A stretch of DNA of 64,000 bases from Solirubrobacter soli DSM 22325 (GTDB lineage Bacteria; Actinomycetota; Thermoleophilia; Solirubrobacterales; Solirubrobacteraceae): the NCBI RefSeq assembly GCF_000423665.1, contig NZ_AUIK01000010.1, positions 124,001 through 188,000 of the forward strand, read 5' to 3'. The position numbers and the translations under genes are program-made. Positions 25,994-32,986 of this stretch are shown here, one piece after another (position 1 is the stretch's first letter; each line of letters begins with the position of its first letter). Below the pieces are notes generated by a model. That model had not been told where the DNA came from and ran no database searches. It saw only the letters and a program-made list of their open reading frames with translations.

Positions 25994-27103
25994 CTAGGAG
26001 GCGCGTTGGACGGAGAGGATCGCGATGTCGTCGCGCAACCCGCCCTCCGGCGGTTGAAGCGCGGCCAGGAGGGCGCTGAGGTCGGCGGTCTTCGCGGCCG
26101 CGTCGGCGAGGCGGCGGAGGCTGGCGTCGATCGGCTCCCGGCGGCGCTCCACGAGGCCGTCGGTGTAGAGGATCAGCCGCTCCCCCGGGGCGAGGACGTC
26201 GGTCCCGGAGCCTGTCCACGCGTCGTAGGCGAGCAGCGGGGTCGACGCGCCGGCGGTGAGGAATCGAACCGCCCCGTCGGGCGCGACCACGGCGGGCGGG
26301 AGGTGGCCGGCGCTCGCGTGGCGCAGCGCTCCGGTCGCCGGGTCGAGGACCACGATCGCGACCGTCGCCATGTGGCCGGCGCGGTCGGCGAGGCGGTCGA
26401 GCACCCGCAGCGCCTCGTGCGGCGCGGCGCCCGAGAGCACGCCGGCACGCAGGCCGCCGCGCAGCTCGCCCATCAGCGTGGCGGCCGGGATGCCCTTGCC
26501 GGCGACGTCGCCGATCCCGAGCGCGAGTTGCCCGTCGTCGAGCTCGACCGCGTCGTACCAGTCCCCGCCGACCATGCCGGCGGCGGGCTCGAAGAGCGCG
26601 GCGAGCTCCAGGCCGGCGACATCCGGCAGGCGCTCGGGCAGCAGCGCGCGCTGGAGGGTCTCGGCGATCCCGCGCTCGCGGTCGAGCAGCTCGGCCGTGC
26701 GGCGGCGCTGGCGGACGAGCTCGCGGTGGGTGCTGACGAGCTCGTCGTTGAGCTCGAGCACCTTCTCGACCAGCCGCTCCTGCTCGTCGACGAGCGGCTC
26801 GCCGATCACCAGCAGCTCATCGCCGTTGCCGGCGATCCAGAGGCGGCGGTCCGTGGCGGGCCGGCCGGTCTCGCTGCGGAACGCAAAGGTGCCGGGACGC
26901 CAGCCGTCATCGGCGGCTGACAGGCGGCGCTCCAGCGCCGCGTGCTGATTCGGCTCGATCAGGTCGGCGAGCGAAGCACCCAGGCGGCCGCCGAGGTGCT
27001 CGAGCGCCGGATTGGCGCGCGTGATCACGCCGTCCGGCGTCAGCGCGGCCGCCAGCACGGCAACCGAACGCCACGTCCACTCCTCGATCGAGACGCCGAC
27101 CAC
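25994..27103 (-). CDS. PP2C/SpoIIE-type serine/threonine phosphatase with N-terminal PAS-like domain
   Basis: 369 residues with a GTG start. The N-terminal ~110 residues look like a PAS fold (ALTPDGVITRANPALEHLGG). A helical linker follows (VEKVLELNDELVSTHRELVRQ). The C-terminal ~230 residues are a SpoIIE/RsbU phosphatase: GGDWYDAVELDDGQLALGIG, DVAGKGIPAATLMG, ASAGHLPPAVV and 'LYTDGLVERR', with metal-binding aspartates in place. RsbU-like enzymes dephosphorylate anti-sigma antagonists to release a sigma factor. The start codon directly abuts the stop of the B12-binding gene (TAAGTG), so the two are tightly coupled and probably act as one sensor-effector module. Confidence 0.9.
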   Translation of the reverse strand: MVGVSIEEWTWRSVAVLAAALTPDGVITRANPALEHLGGRLGASLADLIEPNQHAALERRLSAADDGWRPGTFAFRSETGRPATDRRLWIAGNGDELLVIGEPLVDEQERLVEKVLELNDELVSTHRELVRQRRRTAELLDRERGIAETLQRALLPERLPDVAGLELAALFEPAAGMVGGDWYDAVELDDGQLALGIGDVAGKGIPAATLMGELRGGLRAGVLSGAAPHEALRVLDRLADRAGHMATVAIVVLDPATGALRHASAGHLPPAVVAPDGAVRFLTAGASTPLLAYDAWTGSGTDVLAPGERLILYTDGLVERRREPIDASLRRLADAAAKTADLSALLAALQPPEGGLRDDIAILSVQRAS

Positions 27104-27724
27104 TTAGAAGAGGATCGCAAGCTCCTGCGCGAACCTCGCCGCATCGGGCGCGTAGATGTCCGCCCCCGTCCGGAAGGCGACGTCCGGGTCACCGCCGAAG
27201 GCCTGGCCGCCGACGGCGATCACGGGGACGGTCTCCAGCGCGCGCAGCGCCTCGACCGCGCGGACGATCTCGGGCATGCGCTGGCCGAGCGCGGCCGACA
27301 GCGCGACGACGTCCACGCGCTGCGCGGCCGCCAGTTCGGCGACGGCGGAGGGCGGCGAGAGCGCGCCGACGAACAGGACGTCCCAGCCGTCGGCCTCGAG
27401 GAAGTCGGCGACCATGCGGACGCCGATCGAGTGCAGTTCGCCCTCCGCGCAGGCGACCAGCGCGCGGCGGTCACGGCGCGGTCCGCCGTCCAAGCGCTCG
27501 GCGAGCCGCGCCATCGAGCTCTGGATCGCCGCGGTCGCCAGGTGCTCCTGCGCGACGGAGATCTCGGCCTCCTCCCAGCGGCGCCCGATCTCGTAGAGGG
27601 CGGGCTGCAGGACCTCGATGTAGAGCGCGCGGACGTCGGTGCCCGAGTCGACGATGAGGCGCTCCGCGGCGGCCAGATCTCCGGCCACGAGGGCGTCGAC
27701 GTACCGGGTGCGGAGCTCCGACAT
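27104..27724 (-). CDS. Stand-alone cobalamin-binding protein with CarH/LitR-type ligand motifs
   Basis: 206 residues from MSELRTRYVDALV. The N-terminal four-helix bundle ends in 'GRRWEEAEISVAQEHLATA': Trp50 and Glu60-His61 form the Wx9EH motif that caps the adenosyl group in CarH. The Rossmann-like domain has GELHSIG (His98, the Co-ligating ExHxxG variant). There is no MerR-type DNA-binding domain, unlike CarH. In CarH, light cleaves the Co-C bond of adenosylcobalamin. Here the output could be the coupled PP2C phosphatase. B12 binding is strongly supported by motifs; light sensing is inference. An upstream frame adds 15 residues, but the chosen start fits the family. Confidence 0.87.
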   Translation of the reverse strand: MSELRTRYVDALVAGDLAAAERLIVDSGTDVRALYIEVLQPALYEIGRRWEEAEISVAQEHLATAAIQSSMARLAERLDGGPRRDRRALVACAEGELHSIGVRMVADFLEADGWDVLFVGALSPPSAVAELAAAQRVDVVALSAALGQRMPEIVRAVEALRALETVPVIAVGGQAFGGDPDVAFRTGADIYAPDAARFAQELAILF

Positions 27725-27825
27725 GTCCGGCAGGCTACTTCCGCACAGATCTTTACCTCGCACTTGCACTTCTTAACGACAATGAGCGCTGCAAGGCACT
27801 GACCACGCCGTCCCGGAGGTTGCCC

Positions 27826-28236
27826 GTGGCCATCGCCGACCCTCGACTGAGTACGGAAGCGCCCACGCAGGAAACCGGCACGCTGCCCCGTCTGCCGGAG
27901 CAGGAACGCCGGAGAGCACCGAGAACCATGCCGCGCCTCTCACCGGGGCGCTATCTCGCGATCGAAGTCGGCGCGGACGTCGTCCTGCACGCCCTCGACC
28001 GAGACCTCACCCACATCGGGCGGAGCCCGTCGTCGGACATCGTGCTCGACGACGCGTCGGTCTCCCGCCGCCACGCGCTGATCACCCGGCGCGGCGAGCG
28101 CACCGTGATCCTCGATGACCGCAGCCGCAACGGCGTGCACGTCAACGGCGTGCGTGTCAGCGAGGCAGACCTGCACGACGGCGACACGGTCGCGTGCGGC
28201 CACGTCGCGCTCCGCTTCATCGAACGGTCTGAATAA
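27826..28236 (+). CDS. FHA-domain protein
   Basis: 136 residues from GTG 27826, which has GGAGG at proper spacing; a TTG six bases earlier would abut that site. The N-terminal ~45 residues are disordered-looking. The FHA domain shows 'HIGRSPSSDIVLDDASVSRRHALI' and 'LDDRSRNGVHVNG', the conserved GR, SxxH and NG residues. FHA domains bind phosphothreonine on partner proteins. It is divergent from the B12-binding gene, so it may belong to the same phospho-signalling setting, but no Ser/Thr kinase is in the window. Confidence 0.88.
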   Translation: MAIADPRLSTEAPTQETGTLPRLPEQERRRAPRTMPRLSPGRYLAIEVGADVVLHALDRDLTHIGRSPSSDIVLDDASVSRRHALITRRGERTVILDDRSRNGVHVNGVRVSEADLHDGDTVACGHVALRFIERSE

Positions 28237-28244
28237 CTGAGCGT

Positions 28245-28278
28245 CCCCCGGACGGGGGGTTTTCGGACCACCCCGTCC
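28245..28278 (+). terminator. Hairpin terminator after the FHA gene
   Basis: CCCCC-GGAC-GGGGG followed by G and TTTT, with an overlapping alternative stem GGACGGGG/CCCCGTCC. The two are mutually exclusive. The first with its T-run fits a terminator for the FHA gene. Confidence 0.55.
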
Positions 28279-28306
28279 GCATGACACTTACACTCCGCCG
28301 GGTCTC

Positions 28307-29716
28307 ATGCCCCGGACGGATCACACGCGGGTCGTCTTCATCTCGCTGCTGCTGGCGGGGATGGCGTTCGCGCTCTCGCAGACCGTCGTCTCCCCCGCCC
28401 TGCCGGAGATCCAGCGCGAGTACGGCGCGGACCCGGCCTCGGCGGCGTGGATCCTGACCGGATACCTGCTCGCGGCGTCCGTCGCGACACCGATCGTCGG
28501 CAAGCTCGGCGACCTCTTCGGGCGCGGGCGGGTGCTGACGATGGTGCTGCTCGTCTTCGCCGCCGGCAGCGCCGTCTGCGCGCTGGCGCCGTCGCTCGGC
28601 GTGCTCGTCGTCGGTCGCGTGATCCAGGGCGTCGGCGGCGGGATCTTCCCGCTCGCCTTCGGGATCATCCGCGAGACCTTCCCGCCTGAGCGGGTCGCGA
28701 CCGCGATCGGCGGGATCAGCGCGACGTTCGGCATCGGCGGCGGCGTCGGCCTGGTGATCGCGGGGCTGATCGTGTCCGCGCTGGACGCCTCCTGGCTGTT
28801 CTGGCTCGGATTGATGGCGCTGCCGGCCGCGTACGCGATCCATCGCTACGTGCCGCGCGAGGCGACCCGCCCGGACGCCAAGGTCGACTGGATCGGCGCG
28901 GCGCTGTTGTCCGTCGCTCTGGCGTCGTTGCTGTATGGGTTGAGCAAGGCGAACGCGTGGGGCTGGGGGTCGCCGAAGGTCGTCGCGCTCTCGCTGGGCG
29001 GGCTGCTGGTGGGCGCGTTCTGGGTCTGGGTGGAGACGCGTGTCGACCAACCGCTCGTCGACATGCGCGTGCTGCGCCGCCGGCCGGTGCTGATGACCAA
29101 CGTCACCGCCGTGCTCGTCGGCTTCAGCATGTTCGCCTCGTTCCTGCTGATCCCGCAGCTGGCGCAGACCGACGAGAAGTTCGGCTACGGGTTCAGCGCG
29201 TCGGTGACGGGAGCGGGTCTGCTGATGCTGCCGAGCACGCTCGTGATGCTCGTCGCCGGGCCGCTGGCGGGGCGGATCGCCACGCGCGCGTCGTCGCGAC
29301 TCCCGCTCGTGATCGGGACGTTCAGCGGGATGCTCGCCTTCATCTTCTACGCGCTCTTCCACAGTTCCCCGTGGGAGATCTGCGTCGGCGGGGCGTTCCT
29401 CGGCGTGGGCATCGGCTTCTCGTTCGCGTCGATGGCGAACCTGGTGGTCGAGTCCGTCCCGCGCGAGGAGGTCGGCGTGGCCACGGGGATCAACACGATC
29501 ATGCGGTCGCTCGGCGGCGCGCTGGGCGCACAGCTGGTCGCGTCGTTGCTGGTCGGGAAGACGATCGCGGGGTCGGCGATCCCCGCCGAGGCCGCCTACA
29601 CCGACGCCTTCATCGTCGCCGCGGTCGCCGCGGGGCTGGCGATGCTCGCCGCGCTGGCGATCCCGAAGACGCGCCGGCCGGAGCCGCAGCCCGCTCCGGA
29701 ACCGGTCGCGGCCTAG
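28307..29716 (+). CDS. MFS drug-efflux-type transporter (DHA2-like)
   Basis: 469 residues with about 14 hydrophobic helices, as in the DHA2/EmrB-QacA group. The GRhigh motif (motif A) is seen as VGKLGDLFGRGRVL, and motif C-like glycine runs occur in ISATFGIGGGVGLVIAG. It exports small molecules with proton antiport; the substrate is unknown. No TetR or MarR regulator adjoins it. The C-terminus is Pro-rich and cytoplasmic. The next gene, modA, starts 26 bases downstream, so read-through is possible though the functions look unrelated. Confidence 0.85.
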   Translation: MPRTDHTRVVFISLLLAGMAFALSQTVVSPALPEIQREYGADPASAAWILTGYLLAASVATPIVGKLGDLFGRGRVLTMVLLVFAAGSAVCALAPSLGVLVVGRVIQGVGGGIFPLAFGIIRETFPPERVATAIGGISATFGIGGGVGLVIAGLIVSALDASWLFWLGLMALPAAYAIHRYVPREATRPDAKVDWIGAALLSVALASLLYGLSKANAWGWGSPKVVALSLGGLLVGAFWVWVETRVDQPLVDMRVLRRRPVLMTNVTAVLVGFSMFASFLLIPQLAQTDEKFGYGFSASVTGAGLLMLPSTLVMLVAGPLAGRIATRASSRLPLVIGTFSGMLAFIFYALFHSSPWEICVGGAFLGVGIGFSFASMANLVVESVPREEVGVATGINTIMRSLGGALGAQLVASLLVGKTIAGSAIPAEAAYTDAFIVAAVAAGLAMLAALAIPKTRRPEPQPAPEPVAA

Positions 29717-29742
29717 TCAGAGGCTGAATAACATGGCTCGGC

Positions 29743-30507
29743 ATGCGCCGTGCCGTTGCCGTACTCGCCTGTCTCGCGCTGCTCGCCGGTTGTGGGTCAG
29801 ACGACTCCCCGCCCGCCTCCGGGTCCAAGCCGCAGCTGACCGTCTCCGCCGCTGCGTCGCTCAAGAACGCGTTCACCTCGTACGGGCAGGGCTTCGATGC
29901 GGCCACGGTGCGCTCGTCGTTCGCCGGCTCGGACGAGCTCGCGGCGCAGATCCGCCAGGGCGTCAAGCCGGACGTCTTCGCCTCGGCCAACACGAAGCTG
30001 CCGGATGCGTTGTATGAGGCGGGGCTGGTCGAGAAGCCGATCGTGTTCGCGGCCAACGAGCTGGTGCTGGCGGTTCCGAAGGACAGCACGGTGCGAGGCC
30101 TGGACGACCTGACCAAGAAGGGGACGACGATCGCCATGGGCTCGGAGTCCGTGCCGGTCGGCTCCTACACGCGCAAGGTCCTCGACGGGCTGCCGGCGGA
30201 GAAGAAGGCCGCCATCCTGGCCAATGTGCGCTCCAACGAGCCCGACGTCGCCGGTGTGGTCGGCAAGATCGCCCAGGGTGCGGTCGACGCGGGGTTCGTC
30301 TACGTGACCGACGTCGAGGCGACCGAGGGCAGGCTGCGCGCGATCGACCTCCCGGCCGACCTGAAGCCCCAGGTGGCGTACGGTGTCGCCGTGGTCAAGG
30401 GCGCAAAGCACCCCGAGCAGGCCAAGCAGTTCATCGACGGGCTGTTGTCGGGAGCGGGCCGCGAGGCGCTCGACCGCGCCGGCTTCCTCCCGCCGCCCGG
30501 TACGTGA
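29743..30507 (+). CDS. modA: Molybdate ABC transporter substrate-binding lipoprotein
   Basis: 254 residues with a lipoprotein signal ending in LLAGCGSDD. The ModA pattern follows: LTVSAAASLKNAF near the N-terminus, SSFAGSDELAAQIRQG, 'PDVFASANTKLPDAL', and 'GSESVPVGSYTRKVL', whose oxyanion-contacting Ser and Ala residues are in usual positions. It binds molybdate (or tungstate) outside the membrane. Its stop overlaps modB by four bases (GTGA). Confidence 0.9.
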   Translation: MRRAVAVLACLALLAGCGSDDSPPASGSKPQLTVSAAASLKNAFTSYGQGFDAATVRSSFAGSDELAAQIRQGVKPDVFASANTKLPDALYEAGLVEKPIVFAANELVLAVPKDSTVRGLDDLTKKGTTIAMGSESVPVGSYTRKVLDGLPAEKKAAILANVRSNEPDVAGVVGKIAQGAVDAGFVYVTDVEATEGRLRAIDLPADLKPQVAYGVAVVKGAKHPEQAKQFIDGLLSGAGREALDRAGFLPPPGT

Positions 30508-31268
30508 CCTGGTTCACCGCGCTGCTCGCCGGGGCGCTGGCCGTCGCGCTGGCGTTCCTGGTGCTGCCGGTGGTCGCGATCTTCGTCAACGTCGGCCCGG
30601 CGGACCTGCTGTCGTCGCTCGACGACCCCGCCGCGGTCGACGCGCTCCTGCTCTCTTTGCGGACCTCGCTCGCCGCGCTCGCGCTGATCGTCCTGTTCGG
30701 CACGCCCGCGGCCTGGTTTCTGGCGACGCGGTCGTTCCGGGGGCGCGAGCTGGTCATCACGCTGGTCGAGCTCCCGCTCGTCCTGCCGCCCGCGGTGGCG
30801 GGGATCGGGCTGCTGGCGGCGGTGGGGCCGCAGGGACTGCTGGCGCCGGTCGGCGTGTCGTTCACGCTCTCCACGGCGGCGGTCGTGGTCGCGCTGACGT
30901 TCGTCTCGGCGCCGTTCTACATGCGGCAGTCGCAGGCCGCGTTCGCGGCGCTCGACCGCTCGTGGCTGGACGCGTCGCGGACCCTGGGCGCGAGCGAGGC
31001 GCGGACCCTCGCGCGGGTCGCGATCCCGGCGGCGCTGCCGGGGATCTCCGCGGGTCTGGCGCTGGCGTGGGGGCGCGCGCTGGGCGAGTTCGGCGCGACG
31101 CTGATGTTCGCCGGCTCGTTCCGCGGGGTCACGCAGACGGTGCCGCTGGCGATCTACGAGCGGTTCTCGACCGACTTCACCGGCGCGCTCGGGTTGTCGG
31201 CGGTGCTCGTGTGCGTGTCGGCGGGGTTGTTGCTGGCGGTCAAGTTCGCGTTCCGTGTTGCGGATTGA
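30504..31268 (+). CDS. modB: Molybdate ABC transporter permease
   Basis: 254 residues, about five membrane helices. The EAA loop is visible as SWLDASRTLGASEARTLARVAIPAALPG, and the ModB-typical 'RALGEFGATLMFAGSF' follows. It starts with GTG overlapping the modA stop and overlaps modC by 14 bases. The three genes make a complete modABC importer. Confidence 0.92.
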   Translation: MTWFTALLAGALAVALAFLVLPVVAIFVNVGPADLLSSLDDPAAVDALLLSLRTSLAALALIVLFGTPAAWFLATRSFRGRELVITLVELPLVLPPAVAGIGLLAAVGPQGLLAPVGVSFTLSTAAVVVALTFVSAPFYMRQSQAAFAALDRSWLDASRTLGASEARTLARVAIPAALPGISAGLALAWGRALGEFGATLMFAGSFRGVTQTVPLAIYERFSTDFTGALGLSAVLVCVSAGLLLAVKFAFRVAD

Positions 31269-32298
31269 GCTGACGACGGCGCGGGCCGGGCTGTCGCTCT
31301 CGCTCGAAGTGGGCGCGGGCGAGTGCGTCGCGCTCGCCGGGCCGTCGGGCGCGGGGAAGACGACGGTCCTGCAGGCCGTCGCGGGGCTCTTCCGGCCGGA
31401 ACGCGGGCTCGTGTCGTGCGGCAGCGAGGTCTGGCTCGACACAGATTCGCGCGTGTTCGTCGCACCTGAGCGACGCCGTTGCGGCTATGTGTTCCAGGAC
31501 TACGCACTCTTTCCGCACTTGAGCGCGTGGCGCAACGTCGCCTACGGGATATACGGACGCGAGCGTAGAAAACGCGCGTATGCGTATCTGGAGCGGTTCC
31601 AGATGACGGCGCGCGCCGAGGCCCGCCCCGCCCAATTGTCCGGCGGCGAGCGGCAGCGGGTGGCGCTCGCGCGCGCTCTAGCGCGGGATCCGGAGGTGTT
31701 GCTGCTCGACGAGCCGCTGTCGGCGCTCGACCCCCGCACCCGCGCGGCGGCCACCCGCGAACTGCTCGCGGTTCTGCACGAATTGCGCATTCCGTCGCTG
31801 TTGGTCACGCACGACTTCGCCGAGGCGGCACAGTTCGGCGATCGCGTGGGCGTGCTCGACGAGGGCGCGCTGGTGCAACTGGGCCCGCCGGCGGAGCTGT
31901 CCGCGCGGCCCGCGTCGGCGTTCGTCGCCGACTTCACGGGCGCGAACGTCCTGACCGGCGTCGCAACGGCAGGCCCCGACGGGCTGACCCTGGTGGCGCT
32001 GGACGGCGGCGGGTCGATCGTGTCCACCGACGTCGCCGACGGGCCGGTCGGCGCGAGCCTCTACCCGTGGGAGATCGTGCTCGAGGCGGGTGCCGCGCCG
32101 TCCTCGGCGCAGAACCACCTGGACGCCGAGGTCGTCTCGATCACCGAGATCGGCGGCCGCGCCCGCGTCGCCCTGCTCGCCGGTCAGCCGCTCGTGGCCG
32201 AGGTCACGGTCGCGTCGGTGGCGGCGCTCGGCCTCGCCCCGGGCGCGCGGGTCACCGCGACGTGGAAGGCGGCGGCGACGCGCTTGACCGCTCGCTGA
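31255..32298 (+). CDS. modC: Molybdate ABC transporter ATPase with C-terminal TOBE domain
   Basis: 347 residues from GTG 31255 (a TTG one codon later is possible). Walker A GPSGAGKTT (29-37), signature LSGGERQRVALARAL, Walker B VLLLDEPLSALDP and His switch THDF are complete. The last ~70 residues form a TOBE/MOP-like domain that binds molybdate in relatives. The gene's end overlaps the convergent racemase gene by 47 bases. Confidence 0.9.
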   Translation: MLRIELTTARAGLSLSLEVGAGECVALAGPSGAGKTTVLQAVAGLFRPERGLVSCGSEVWLDTDSRVFVAPERRRCGYVFQDYALFPHLSAWRNVAYGIYGRERRKRAYAYLERFQMTARAEARPAQLSGGERQRVALARALARDPEVLLLDEPLSALDPRTRAAATRELLAVLHELRIPSLLVTHDFAEAAQFGDRVGVLDEGALVQLGPPAELSARPASAFVADFTGANVLTGVATAGPDGLTLVALDGGGSIVSTDVADGPVGASLYPWEIVLEAGAAPSSAQNHLDAEVVSITEIGGRARVALLAGQPLVAEVTVASVAALGLAPGARVTATWKAAATRLTAR

Positions 32299-32986
32299 GG
32301 GAGATGCTCAGCGCGACGGCGCGCTCGGCGTGCAGGCAGGTGGTGTCGAACACAGGCACGGGCGAGTCCTCGGCCCCCACCAACAGGTCGATCTCGGTGC
32401 AGCCCAGGAGGATGCCCTGCGCCCCCTCGCCGGCCAGCGCGCGCATGATCCGCCGGTACTCCTCGCGTGACTCGTCGCGCACCACGCCCAGGCAGAGCTC
32501 GTCGTAGATGACGTCGTGGACGATCTTGCGGTCGGCCGCGCCGGGCACGACCACCGCGAGCCCGTGCTCGCGCAGGCGGCCGACGTAGAACTCCTGCTCC
32601 ATCGTGTACGCGGTCGCCAGCAGGCCCACGCGGGTGAGGCCCGCCCGCTTCACCGCATCCGCCGTGGTGTCGGCGATGTGCACGAAGGGGATCGAGATCG
32701 CCGCCGTGATCACCGGCGCGAGCCGGTGCATCGTGTTCGTGCACAGCACCAGCAGCTCGGCGCCTGCGGACTCCAACGCCCGCGCCTCGCCCGCGAGGAT
32801 CTCCCCCGCCTCGTCCCAGCGGTCCTCGCGCTGCAGCACTTCGATGTCCGCGAAGTCGACGCTGCGCAGCAGGCAGTCCGCAGAGTGCAGCCCGCCGAGC
32901 CGCTCCGCGACGAGCTCGTTGACGAGCCGGTAGTACTCGATCGTCGACTCCCAGCTCATCCCGCCGAGCAGGCCGATCCGCTTCAT
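32252..32986 (-). CDS. Aspartate/glutamate racemase family protein
   Basis: 244 residues. The family's two catalytic cysteines are present: Cys82 in VLCTNTMHRLAP and Cys196 in LLGCTEIDLL. The N-terminal KRIGLLGGMSWESTIEYYR is typical of the YgeA-like amino-acid racemase branch. Such enzymes racemise L-/D-Glu, Asp or other amino acids without PLP. It is the last gene of a four-gene minus-strand unit and overlaps the preceding gene by four bases (ATGA). The C-terminus is Ser/Pro-rich and its coding end overlaps modC. Confidence 0.9.
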   Translation of the reverse strand: MKRIGLLGGMSWESTIEYYRLVNELVAERLGGLHSADCLLRSVDFADIEVLQREDRWDEAGEILAGEARALESAGAELLVLCTNTMHRLAPVITAAISIPFVHIADTTADAVKRAGLTRVGLLATAYTMEQEFYVGRLREHGLAVVVPGAADRKIVHDVIYDELCLGVVRDESREEYRRIMRALAGEGAQGILLGCTEIDLLVGAEDSPVPVFDTTCLHAERAVALSISLSERSSASPPPSTSR

